Positions 1-6,351 are shown, counted from the first letter of the stretch. The stretch is 8,309 nt of DNA from URNF01 sp045543675 (GCA_045543675.1 JAZPXM010000068.1:1-8309), one strand, 5' to 3'. The notes: generated from the sequence alone by a model not told the origin. Program-made: numbers and translations.

Positions 1-629
1 CGAAAGAACACTATGAGTGGGTACGTGAAATCGTTACGAAATATAAAGATGACGAGCGCATTATTATGTGGGACGTGTTTAACGAGCCCGGCAACTCGAA
101 TCGCGGTAATCTGTCCATGCCGCATTTAAAAGAGTTTTTCCGTATTATCCGCGAAATCGATCCCATTCAGCCGCTTACTGTGGGCATTTGGAACACGTCA
201 AAAGGTCTTAGCGGTATCTCGGAAATCGAACGGTATGCTCTCGAAAACTCGGATATCATTTCGTTCCATAATTACGGCTCTTATATCGAAAATGTGAAAC
301 TCATAAAGGAATTGAAAGTATTTGGTCGCCCGCTTGTCAATACCGAGTGGTTGGCACGTTGTTTGGATAATAATGTGCAGGAAATTTTCCCGTTATTCTA
401 TCTGGAAAACATCGGGTGCTATAACTGGGGCTTTGTAGCGGGTAAATATCAGACATACGAGCCCTGGAACAGCGTGTGGGAACAGTATGCAGAAAACCCG
501 CAAATGAAATGGGATTTCACCAAGTGGTTTCATGATCTGTATCGTCCTAACCTGCGCCCGTACGATCCTAAAGAGATTGAACTGATCAAAAGCTTCTGTG
601 ACCTTGCGGATAAGAACTTCCAACAATAA
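1..629 (+). CDS. Glycoside hydrolase, clan-A (GH5-like) TIM barrel, 3' part only
   Basis: The reading frame is open from the window edge (first whole codon at 3), so the N-terminus, any signal peptide and the early barrel strands are missing; about 208 C-terminal residues remain. The visible part fits the second half of a retaining clan-A (beta/alpha)8 glycosidase. WDVFNEP carries the likely acid/base Glu (codon 84-86) after strand 4. SFHNYG looks like the conserved His/Tyr-bearing strand. LVNTEW carries the likely nucleophile Glu (codon 345-347) at the end of strand 7. YNWGFVAG near 420 resembles the strand-8 Trp that stacks on the substrate. Family knowledge: such proteins are often annotated as cellulase-family or 1,4-beta-xylanase enzymes, but the substrate cannot be read from this fragment. 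A beta-mannan or xylan substrate would suit the isomerase and kinase downstream; that is inference. The gene ends in its own terminator, so it is not co-transcribed with the next gene. Confidence 0.85.
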   Translation, partial: KEHYEWVREIVTKYKDDERIIMWDVFNEPGNSNRGNLSMPHLKEFFRIIREIDPIQPLTVGIWNTSKGLSGISEIERYALENSDIISFHNYGSYIENVKLIKELKVFGRPLVNTEWLARCLDNNVQEIFPLFYLENIGCYNWGFVAGKYQTYEPWNSVWEQYAENPQMKWDFTKWFHDLYRPNLRPYDPKEIELIKSFCDLADKNFQQ

Positions 630-636
630 TCAAAGA

Positions 637-669
637 CAGCGGTATATAAAGTATATGCCGCTGTTTTTT
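637..669 (+). terminator. Rho-independent terminator after the glycoside hydrolase
   Basis: A 12-bp stem pairs 637-648 with 652-663 (CAGCGGTATATA against TATATGCCGCTG, with one G-U pair), has a 3-base loop and is followed by six Ts (664-669). It lies 8 bases after the stop codon. Confidence 0.9.
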
Positions 670-746
670 ATACGGTATGTCCATTAATCGTAGATTTTCA
701 ACATTTTTGTCTTTAGATTTCTACGAAAAAGTCTTTTTAAAATAGG

Positions 747-776
747 TTTACCTTACAAAAAGGCATCTGCTATAAT
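747..776 (+). promoter_or_regulatory. Extended -10 sigma-A promoter for the kinase-isomerase operon
   Basis: A perfect TATAAT (771-776) is preceded by TG one base upstream (768-769), giving an extended -10. A weaker -35, TTTACC (747-752), lies 18 bp upstream. The box overlaps the ATG at 775, so transcription should begin near 782-784. This rules out the ATG at 775 as the start and leaves a leader of only about 20 bases. The rest of 670-746 is AT-rich with no other convincing signal. Confidence 0.75.
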
Positions 777-783
777 GAAAAGG

Positions 784-790
784 AAAGGAG
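784..790 (+). promoter_or_regulatory. Ribosome binding site selecting ATG 802
   Basis: AAAGGAG ends 11 bases before ATG 802. Since the -10 box ends at 776, this site lies at the very 5' end of the predicted transcript and can serve only the ATG at 802. Confidence 0.7.
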
Positions 791-801
791 TGGTTTGCCG
801 T

Positions 802-2016
802 ATGGAAGCCCAAAAAATCGGACGTATTATTGCGGAACTGCGCAAGAAAAACGGATTGACCCAAATGCAGTTGGCAGATAAACTGTGTATCTCCAATAAA
901 ACGGTCAGTCGCTGGGAAAGCGGTCTCGGTTATCCTGAAATTACACAACTGCCGACGTTGGCGGCAGTTCTAGGCATTACGGTAGATTATCTGCTGACAG
1001 GAGAACGAAAGGGGATTACCGTTGCAGGTAATATGTTAACAGATATTGTCAAACGGTTAGACTGTTATCCTGCGTGCGGTATGCTTGCCAATGTATTGGA
1101 TATACAGCAGGCAGTAGGTGGCTGTGCGCCCAATACGGCGATTGATTTGGCGGTGATTGACCGCAATTTGCCGATATCGGTATGTGGAAAAATCGGCGAT
1201 GACGAATATGGACGCTATATTTTATCGCGCCTGGGCAGAAATCACGTGGATTGTAGCAGAGTAAGTATATCGACGGATAAACCGACCAGTTTCAGCGACG
1301 TGATGAGTGTGCCGTCAGGAGAACGCACGTTTTTCCATGCGAGAGGTGCCAATGTGACATTTGGTCCCGAAGATGTGGACATTGCGGGCTTAAACTGTGT
1401 AATTTTTCATATCGGATACATACTGCTTTTAGATCGTTTTGATGAAGAAGATGCAGAATACGGTACGGTAATGGCGCGCTTTCTGCATGATGTGCAAGCG
1501 CACGGTATCAAAACGTCCATTGATGTTGTCAGCGACAGCACCGACCGATATAAACAAAAGGTGTTGCCTGCATTACGGTATTGCAACTACGCTATTCTCA
1601 ACGAAGTGGAGAGCGGTATGCTGACCGACCTGCCGCCGTATGATAAAAACGGCAAACTGTTAGTGGAAAATATTGAAAAAACAATGCGCTATATGGCAGC
1701 ACAGGGCGTAAAAGATAAAGTGATCGTGCATTGTAAGCGGGCGGGTTTTTGCTATGATGTGCCTACCGACACCTTTACAATGATACCGTCTTTGTGTATT
1801 CCGAAGGAAGCAATCAAAGGCAGTGTCGGTGCAGGCGATGTATTCTGCGCGGGGTGCTTGTACGGGATCTATAACGGCTATACGGATAAACAAATTCTCG
1901 AATTTGCGGCATCTTCCGCTGCGTGTAGTCTTTTTGCGGAAAACTCGGTAGACGGTATGCGCGATAAAGAAGAAATTGAGAAAATGGCTGAAAAATATGG
2001 GTGGGGTGTACTATGA
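802..2016 (+). CDS. XRE helix-turn-helix fused to PfkB-family carbohydrate kinase
   Basis: Protein of 404 residues from ATG 802; the ATG at 775 is inside the promoter. Residues about 5-67 are an XRE/Cro-type HTH: GLTQMQLADKL forms the first helix pair, and SNKTVSRWESG (31-41) is the recognition helix, followed by a typical VLGITVDYLLTGE end. Residues about 85-395 are a ribokinase/PfkB fold. GGCAPNTA (106-113) resembles the first PfkB signature that contacts the sugar, and VGAGDVFCAG has the catalytic base Asp346 and the GAGD anion hole. The usual first Asp of DTxGAGD is Gly340 here. Family knowledge: PfkB enzymes phosphorylate sugars or nucleosides with ATP. Inference: the fusion is a substrate-sensing repressor that is either still an active kinase or uses the fold as a ligand sensor, much as ROK proteins do. 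It is the first gene of an operon with the isomerase (stop overlaps its ATG), so fructose or another ketose is a sensible substrate. Substrate unproven. Confidence 0.87.
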   Translation: MEAQKIGRIIAELRKKNGLTQMQLADKLCISNKTVSRWESGLGYPEITQLPTLAAVLGITVDYLLTGERKGITVAGNMLTDIVKRLDCYPACGMLANVLDIQQAVGGCAPNTAIDLAVIDRNLPISVCGKIGDDEYGRYILSRLGRNHVDCSRVSISTDKPTSFSDVMSVPSGERTFFHARGANVTFGPEDVDIAGLNCVIFHIGYILLLDRFDEEDAEYGTVMARFLHDVQAHGIKTSIDVVSDSTDRYKQKVLPALRYCNYAILNEVESGMLTDLPPYDKNGKLLVENIEKTMRYMAAQGVKDKVIVHCKRAGFCYDVPTDTFTMIPSLCIPKEAIKGSVGAGDVFCAGCLYGIYNGYTDKQILEFAASSAACSLFAENSVDGMRDKEEIEKMAEKYGWGVL

Positions 2017-2549
2017 AAAGAGCGGAATACGAAGCGCAAGTAAAAAAGGCACTCGTTATGTATGAAAAAGCGGGTATTATTCTGACAGAAGAAGAAAAGA
2101 ACACGATTGAAGTGGCAGACTTTGATAAGGGTATGGTAAACGAGTTGGGTTTGCAGTTGCTTGTGTATGTTAACACCGCACGTGTATGCGCAAAAGAAAT
2201 GGTGTTACTTCCCGGGCAAACTTGTCCTGAGCATAAGCATGTTCCGACTAACGGTATGGAGGGAAAAGAAGAAACGTTCCGTTGTCGTTACGGCGAAGTG
2301 TACCTGTACGTAGAAGGCGCGAGGAATGTGGAAACGATCAAGGCAAAGTTGCCGCCTTGTAAGGTGGAATACTTTCACGAAATTGTCCTGCGGCCCGGTG
2401 ACCAGTATACGATCATGCCCGAAACATTTCATTGGTTTCAAGCGGGACCTGATGGCGCAGTGATTTCGGAATTTTCTACTCGTAGTACGGATGAAACAGA
2501 TGTATTTACGGATGAAACACTGGTAAGACAGACGCGAATAGAAGATTAA
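2013..2549 (+). CDS. Cupin D-lyxose/D-mannose ketol-isomerase
   Basis: A 178-residue single-domain cupin resembling D-lyxose isomerase (EC 5.3.1.15), whose shorter members are about 180 residues. The metal-binding set is visible: HKH (His74, His76), Glu86 or Glu87 in KEETF, and His140 in ETFHWF, consistent with the HxH...E...H site that holds Mn2+. Family knowledge: these enzymes interconvert D-lyxose and D-xylulose, and often D-mannose and D-fructose. The in-frame GTG at 2001 lies inside the upstream gene; ATG 2013 forms an ATGA overlap with the kinase stop (2014-2016), so translation is probably coupled, with only the G-rich 1999-2008 as a ribosome site. Paired with a PfkB kinase, the likeliest flux is mannose to fructose to fructose 6-phosphate, since xylulokinases normally belong to the FGGY family. 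This is inference. The operon ends at the palindrome 2573-2612. Confidence 0.85.
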   Translation: MKRAEYEAQVKKALVMYEKAGIILTEEEKNTIEVADFDKGMVNELGLQLLVYVNTARVCAKEMVLLPGQTCPEHKHVPTNGMEGKEETFRCRYGEVYLYVEGARNVETIKAKLPPCKVEYFHEIVLRPGDQYTIMPETFHWFQAGPDGAVISEFSTRSTDETDVFTDETLVRQTRIED

Positions 2550-2572
2550 GCACCGGCTTCACGCATATATTG

Positions 2573-2612
2573 AAAAAGAAACGGTAACGCAATTGCGTTA
2601 CCGTTTCTTTTT
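2573..2612. terminator. Bidirectional terminator, perfect 40-base palindrome
   Basis: The 20-base half (AAAAAGAAACGGTAACGCAA) is perfectly complementary to 2593-2612, centred on AATT at 2591-2594. A/T runs flank the GC-containing stem on both sides, so the hairpin ends in a U-tract on either strand. It lies between the convergent isomerase (stop 2549) and AraC gene (stop 2618-2620) and serves both. Confidence 0.93.
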
Positions 2613-2617
2613 TGATT

Positions 2618-3403
2618 TTATAGCGTATATTTCTGCGCGCGGAACTGTTTTGGTGTGATGTTATAAGCGGTTTTAAAGCAATAATCAAAGTAGGCAAGAG
2701 ATGAAAAACCCGCTTCTTCTGCAACCAGTTCCAGCGGCCAATCTTTTGTTAACAACAATGTTTTAGCGATGGTAAGCCGCTTTTCCGCCAAAAAGGCGTG
2801 TGGGGTCTTTTGGGTGGAGATCTTAAAGATTTTATGTAAATGCGACGGGCTCATATTGACACTGTCGGCGATGTCTTGCAAGGATATGGATTCTTTGTAA
2901 TGCTCTTCTATAAAAGAAATGGCTTTTTGAATGATGCGCGGATCAATACTGCTGTCCGCTGTTTGCATATTGCGATAAACGATAGCATCTTCCGCAATCA
3001 TATTGAGCAGTTCGTATACTTTACTTTGTAACAGCAAGGTTTTGGTATTATCTCGGTTTTCGGCAATTTCAATGATTTCCGTATAGCACGTTTTATAACG
3101 GGAATATCGAATGACCTTGCTGACGGCGGGTACGTGTTGCAATAGTGCGGCGGTTGCGTGGTCCATTTCCAAATGTACGTGAAAACAGACGAAGGATTTG
3201 CGGCTGTACCGTTTTTGATGGGGACGTATAAACAGTAAGTTGCCTTTTTCGTGCGTGTAGGGGATACCGTCGATGAAAGATTCACCGTTGCCGGAAATAT
3301 ATAGTTCAATCTCGTAATATTGGGTGATACGTTCGGGCGTTTGTTCGATGTTTTTGAATATCAAAGAGCTGTCAAAAACGCCGCATTTTATGATTTTTAA
3401 CAT
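2618..3403 (-). CDS. AraC-family transcriptional regulator with N-terminal cupin
   Basis: A 261-residue regulator. Residues about 1-150 form a cupin-like sensor, with a YYEIELYISGNGESFIDG strand pattern and an LLFIRPHQKRY turn typical of sugar-responsive AraC proteins. The last 100 residues hold the two HTH motifs: SISLQDIADSVNMSPSHLHKIFK, then WPLELVAEEAGFSSLAYFDYCFK, closing with NITPKQFR. I start at the second of two close ATGs (3403). The first (3409) directly abuts the GAAAAGAG ribosome site, whereas 3403 leaves six bases of spacing. The gene is transcribed away from the lactonase-dehydratase-SDR operon, sharing a 110-bp gap that contains two 21-bp-phased direct repeats. It is therefore most likely the activator of that operon and perhaps its own regulator. 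A TATTAT (minus strand, 3419-3424) might be its own -10 but has no clear -35. The effector is unknown; a sugar or sugar acid is likely. Confidence 0.9.
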   Translation of the reverse strand: MLKIIKCGVFDSSLIFKNIEQTPERITQYYEIELYISGNGESFIDGIPYTHEKGNLLFIRPHQKRYSRKSFVCFHVHLEMDHATAALLQHVPAVSKVIRYSRYKTCYTEIIEIAENRDNTKTLLLQSKVYELLNMIAEDAIVYRNMQTADSSIDPRIIQKAISFIEEHYKESISLQDIADSVNMSPSHLHKIFKISTQKTPHAFLAEKRLTIAKTLLLTKDWPLELVAEEAGFSSLAYFDYCFKTAYNITPKQFRAQKYTL

Positions 3404-3420
3404 ATGCATCTCTTTTCAAT

Positions 3421-3453
3421 AATAAGATTTCTAAAAAACGCAATAAGAATTCT
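3421..3453 (+). promoter_or_regulatory. Probable AraC-type operator, two direct repeats
   Basis: AATAAGATTTCT (3421-3432) and AATAAGAATTCT (3442-3453) match at 11 of 12 bases and start exactly 21 bp apart, two helical turns. This is the geometry by which AraC-family proteins place two subunits on one DNA face. The promoter-proximal copy ends 24 bp before the -10 box, touching the -35 position, as expected for an activator that contacts the polymerase sigma factor. Binding by the adjacent AraC protein is inferred. Confidence 0.7.
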
Positions 3454-3477
3454 CTACTATTTTAACATTGAAGGCGG

Positions 3478-3483
3478 TATAAT
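3478..3483 (+). promoter_or_regulatory. -10 box of the lactonase-dehydratase-SDR operon
   Basis: A perfect TATAAT sits 32 bases before the TTG start. The expected -35 window (about 3454-3461) has nothing close to TTGACA, which suits an activator-dependent promoter. Confidence 0.65.
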
Positions 3484-3499
3484 GCAAGAAGAAATATGA

Positions 3500-3510
3500 A
3501 AAGTGGTGAT
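3500..3510 (+). promoter_or_regulatory. Ribosome binding site that sets TTG 3515 as start
   Basis: AAAGTGGTGAT matches the anti-Shine-Dalgarno complement AAGGAGGTGAT at 9 of 11 positions. The two in-frame GTGs (3503, 3506) lie inside it and so are not starts. TTG 3515 is at the correct distance. Confidence 0.65.
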
Positions 3511-3514
3511 AGCG

Positions 3515-4192
3515 TTGGCAAAGGTGACTTGGTTAGGACAAGCAGGGCTGCTGTTCGACTTTGACGGGCTTTCTGTAATGATAGATCCGTATCTTTCGGA
3601 TAGTGTCAAAGAAATCAACCCCAAAAACTATCGGCGTCAGCCGATCGATACCCGCTTTTTCGAAATGACGCCTGATGTACTAATTTTTACACATAATCAT
3701 TTAGATCATTTTGATCCCGAAACGGTACAACGCATTTTGGACACAGACAAAAGTGTAACCGTGTTAGCGCCCGCTTCTGTTTGGAATACGGTACGGCAGT
3801 ATGGCGGAGAACATAACTACGTGTTATTTGATCGCCACACCGAGTGGACGCAGGGTGATATTTGCTTTTGCGCTGTTAAGGCGTCACATAGCGATGTTAA
3901 TGCCATTGGTGTTGTGCTGAAAAGGCGAGAAAACTGCTATTACGTCACAGGGGACACGTTGTATAACAGCGAGATTTTTGCCGATTTGCCCAAGACGATA
4001 GACGTGGTGTTTTTGCCGATAAACGGCGTTGGTAATAATATGAATATGCAGGATGCGGCGAGATTTGCCGCCCGAACCGCCGCTAAAAGGGTTGTGCCGC
4101 TGCACTTTGGTATGTTTGATGCATTGTCGCCGTATGCGTTTTCGTGTGAAAACGCTGTAATTCCCACAATATATAAGGAGATGGAAATATGA
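3515..4192 (+). CDS. UlaG-like metallo-beta-lactamase-fold hydrolase, possible sugar lactonase
   Basis: A 225-residue protein from TTG 3515, beginning MAKVTWLGQAG, the usual start of this COG2220-type family. All metal ligands of the fold are present: His60-x-His62-x-Asp64-His65 (THNHLDHFDPE), His125 (ASHSD), Asp147 (VTGDT) and His197 (PLHFG), so it should bind two metals. Family knowledge: the characterised member UlaG hydrolyses L-ascorbate 6-phosphate lactone; it is about 350 residues, so this is a short relative. It has no signal peptide and acts in the cytoplasm. It is the first gene of an operon with a sugar-acid dehydratase (ATGA overlap at 4189-4192) and an SDR, which suggests hydrolysis of an aldonolactone made by the SDR. 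The lactonase role is inferred from context; a phosphodiesterase or other esterase remains possible. Confidence 0.83.
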   Translation: MAKVTWLGQAGLLFDFDGLSVMIDPYLSDSVKEINPKNYRRQPIDTRFFEMTPDVLIFTHNHLDHFDPETVQRILDTDKSVTVLAPASVWNTVRQYGGEHNYVLFDRHTEWTQGDICFCAVKASHSDVNAIGVVLKRRENCYYVTGDTLYNSEIFADLPKTIDVVFLPINGVGNNMNMQDAARFAARTAAKRVVPLHFGMFDALSPYAFSCENAVIPTIYKEMEI

Positions 4193-5349
4193 AAGTAACC
4201 GATGTAAAAACCTTTGTGGTGGACTGTTTTCGCACTAACTGGGTGTTTGTGAAAGTGTACACCGATGACGGTGTAACGGGCGTAGGTGAAGCTACTCTGG
4301 AATACAAGGAGAAAGCGCTTGTCGGCGCAGTGGAACATATCAAAGAGTATCTGGTGGGCAAAAACCCATTGGATATTGAAAAGCATTTTCACGACATTTA
4401 CCGCGATGCGTATTGGCGCGGCGGGGCGGTGTTGATGAGTGCTTTGTCCGCTGTTGAAATGGCGCTTTGGGATATTTTGGGTAAGCACCTTGGTGTTCCT
4501 GTTTATCAATTATTGGGCGGGAAGATCAATGAAAAGGTGCGTATCTATGTAAACGGTTGGTTTGCAGGCGCAAAAACACCTGAGCAGTTTGCCGAAAAAG
4601 CGAAAATTGCGGTGCAACGCGGTGTGACGGCGATGAAATGGGATCCTTTCGGCAAATCCTATCTGGAAATTTCCAATAAAGACCTGCAAACGGCGCTGGA
4701 ATGTGTGGCGGCGGTGCGTGATGCAGTTGGTGACGGTGTAGACCTGTTGATTGAAGGACACGGCAGATTTAACGTCCCGACGGGTATAAAAATTGCCAAA
4801 GAATTAGAACAGTTTAAACCAATGTTCTTTGAAGAACCGACACCGCCCGATAACTTAGAAGCGTTAAAAGCGGTGCGTGATAAATCCCCCGTGCCAATCT
4901 CGGCGGGCGAACGGTTGTATACATTAAAATCCTATAAAGACCTTTTTGAAATGCGTGCCGCAGATTTTATTCAGCCGGATATATCCCATGCAGGCGGTAT
5001 TATGGAGTTGAAAAAGATAGCTGCAGTTGCCGAAGCGTATTACATTCCGTTTGCACCGCATAATCCGTCCGGCCCCGTTGCCAATGCCGCAACGTTACAG
5101 TTGGCGGCGTGTTGTCCCAATTTCTCTATACTGGAAATTATGTATAGTGACGTGGATTGGCGTAAAGACGTCACAGATGAAAGTCTTGAATATAAAGACG
5201 GCTATATTACCATTCCCGATAAACCGGGATTGGGCATTGAAATTGATGAGCAAGCGTGTTTGCAACACCCGTATCAACCGCATACTTTGCGCCATTACAC
5301 GGGTGCGTTGACCGATATACGACCTGCCAAAACAGAATTCTATTTTTAA
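4189..5349 (+). CDS. Enolase-superfamily sugar-acid dehydratase (mandelate racemase group)
   Basis: A 386-residue cytoplasmic protein of the usual length for aldonate dehydratases such as galactonate dehydratase. The N-terminal capping domain (1-125) has WVFVKVYTDDGVTGVGEA and YWRGG; the barrel follows. Metal ligands are Glu189 (in EGHGRF), Glu215 or Glu216 (FFEEPTPP) and Glu241 (SAGERLY). Candidate acid/base residues are His191, in the same motif, and His291 (APHNPSGP), paired with Asp264 (QPDISHAGG). The His-bearing third-strand motif plus His at strand 7 is the galactonate/gluconate dehydratase pattern; the racemase-type KxK is absent (MKWDPF, 149-154). The first ligand is Glu where Asp is commonest. 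The expected reaction is loss of water from an aldonic acid to give a 2-keto-3-deoxy acid; which sugar acid is unknown. AAGGAG (4175-4180) precedes the start by 8 bases, and the ATG overlaps the lactonase stop. Confidence 0.88.
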   Translation: MKVTDVKTFVVDCFRTNWVFVKVYTDDGVTGVGEATLEYKEKALVGAVEHIKEYLVGKNPLDIEKHFHDIYRDAYWRGGAVLMSALSAVEMALWDILGKHLGVPVYQLLGGKINEKVRIYVNGWFAGAKTPEQFAEKAKIAVQRGVTAMKWDPFGKSYLEISNKDLQTALECVAAVRDAVGDGVDLLIEGHGRFNVPTGIKIAKELEQFKPMFFEEPTPPDNLEALKAVRDKSPVPISAGERLYTLKSYKDLFEMRAADFIQPDISHAGGIMELKKIAAVAEAYYIPFAPHNPSGPVANAATLQLAACCPNFSILEIMYSDVDWRKDVTDESLEYKDGYITIPDKPGLGIEIDEQACLQHPYQPHTLRHYTGALTDIRPAKTEFYF

Positions 5350-5391
5350 GGCGAATTTTGATTATCAACTGAAATTAAGAGAGGACGCATT

Positions 5392-6195
5392 ATGAAAAAA
5401 GCAGTATTTATCACAGGTGCACAAATGGGCACCGGCTATGGTATAGCAGAGCATTTTGCGAAGAACGGTTGGGACGTGTTTATCACCAGCCGCAGGGGAG
5501 AAGAAGCGGAAAAATCCGCAAAAGTATTGAGCGAGACGTACGGCGTCTTTGCCAAGGGATATGCATGTAATATCCGTGATGAACAACAGATTAAAGATAT
5601 CTTTAATGATATTGACAAAACGGGCAGGTTTGTGCAAACGCTCATTTTAAATGCGGCGAATATGGGGTTTAACCCAAAAGACCCTGCAGCAGGGCAGGAT
5701 TTCTGGACGGTACCTGTTGAAGATTTCGCGGAAGTTTTTGAAACAAATCTCGTTTGGAACTTTACTATCGTTCGGCAAGCGGCGTTACGTATGCGGGAAC
5801 AAGGTAAGGGTTCTGTTGTATTTATCGGTTCTAACACTTCTTACCGTGTGATACCTAACCGTGCTGCATACAGCGCTTCAAAAGGTGGTATTAACGCGCT
5901 GTCTAAGGCGCTCGCGCTTGATTTGGGAAAATACGGTATTCGCAGTAACGTTGTTTTGTCGGGTACCATTAAAACCGAGCGCTGGGTGCAAATGGGAAAG
6001 AAACAAATCGTTAACGGCACCTTGACACCTATTGGAGATATATCCGATTTTGAAGATATCGCCAATGCGTGTTGGTACTTGGGTACGGATATGTCTAAAA
6101 ATGTTACGGGGACGGAACTTATCGTAGATGGTGGTATGTCTTGTCAGTTGTATCCCCCGATTTTGAACGAGTTAAAAAGGAAAGCACTCGAATAA
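5392..6195 (+). CDS. SDR-family NAD(P)-dependent dehydrogenase
   Basis: A 267-residue classical short-chain dehydrogenase/reductase. The cofactor motif TGAQMGTG is at 8-15. Arg34-Arg35 after the second strand favour NADP(H), as an inference. NAAN (87-90) replaces the usual NNAG. The catalytic set is Asn119 (ETNLVWN), Ser147 (GSNTS), Tyr160 and Lys164 (YSASK), and TELIVDGG near the end is the typical final strand. The third gene of the operon, it starts 42 bases after the dehydratase stop with a good GAGAGGA site 6 bases before the ATG, and no terminator lies between. In this context it probably oxidises a sugar at C1 to the lactone, or interconverts a sugar acid and its keto form. Many SDRs are annotated as FabG-like, but a fatty-acid role is unlikely here. 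The operon ends at the hairpin 6201-6241. Confidence 0.88.
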   Translation: MKKAVFITGAQMGTGYGIAEHFAKNGWDVFITSRRGEEAEKSAKVLSETYGVFAKGYACNIRDEQQIKDIFNDIDKTGRFVQTLILNAANMGFNPKDPAAGQDFWTVPVEDFAEVFETNLVWNFTIVRQAALRMREQGKGSVVFIGSNTSYRVIPNRAAYSASKGGINALSKALALDLGKYGIRSNVVLSGTIKTERWVQMGKKQIVNGTLTPIGDISDFEDIANACWYLGTDMSKNVTGTELIVDGGMSCQLYPPILNELKRKALE

Positions 6196-6200
6196 CGTTG

Positions 6201-6241
6201 AAAAAGCGGTAGGATTTTTTAGAAGGTCCTACCGCTTTTTT
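6201..6241 (+). terminator. Rho-independent terminator ending the SDR operon
   Basis: A perfect 14-bp stem pairs AAAAAGCGGTAGGA (6201-6214) with 6227-6240, with a 12-base loop and a run of six Ts (6236-6241). It begins 6 bases after the SDR stop. Confidence 0.93.
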
Positions 6242-6257
6242 ATATGTTTTTTCATTA

Positions 6258-6274
6258 TTCGACAGCGTTCGACA
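6258..6274 (-). promoter_or_regulatory. Two tandem Spo0A boxes (0A boxes)
   Basis: TTCGACA occurs at 6258-6264 and 6268-6274; each is the exact reverse complement of the 0A box TGTCGAA. The copies share one orientation and are spaced 10 bp start to start, the tandem layout bound by a Spo0A dimer in B. subtilis. No other copy of this 7-mer was found in the window. They precede spo0A itself, so autoregulation is the simple reading. Confidence 0.8.
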
Positions 6275-6296
6275 CGGTTTTTGCATCAAAAATAAT
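6269..6296 (+). promoter_or_regulatory. Candidate upstream spo0A promoter overlapping a 0A box
   Basis: TCGACA (6269-6274, five of six to the -35 consensus) and AATAAT (6291-6296, five of six to the -10) are 16 bp apart. The -35 lies within the second 0A box, so bound Spo0A could activate or block here. Confidence 0.45.
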
Positions 6297-6322
6297 TTTT
6301 TTCAAAAAATTGCGTGAAACTA

Positions 6323-6351
6323 TTGCAAAATTTTCCAAAGAGTGATACTAT
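6323..6351 (+). promoter_or_regulatory. Candidate proximal spo0A promoter
   Basis: TTGCAA (6323-6328), a 17-bp spacer and TACTAT (6346-6351), with TG at 6343-6344 giving an extended -10. The leader to ATG 6409 would be about 50 bases. Confidence 0.5.

Noticed and set aside
688..726. 7-bp inverted repeat TCGTAGA / TCTACGA with a 25-base gap, possible operator for the HTH-kinase fusion
   Set aside because: Short arms, long gap, and it lies upstream of the promoter; a match this size is expected by chance in an AT-rich stretch.
1814..2176. 120-codon minus-strand open frame
   Set aside because: Antisense across the kinase-isomerase junction, with low-complexity Ser-rich translation and no ribosome site seen.
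3503..3505. GTG start for the MBL-fold gene
   Set aside because: It lies inside the ribosome site 3500-3510; TTG 3515 has correct spacing and gives the family-like N-terminus.
3940..4509. 189-codon minus-strand open frame
   Set aside because: Antisense to two well-supported genes and without family resemblance; a shadow frame.
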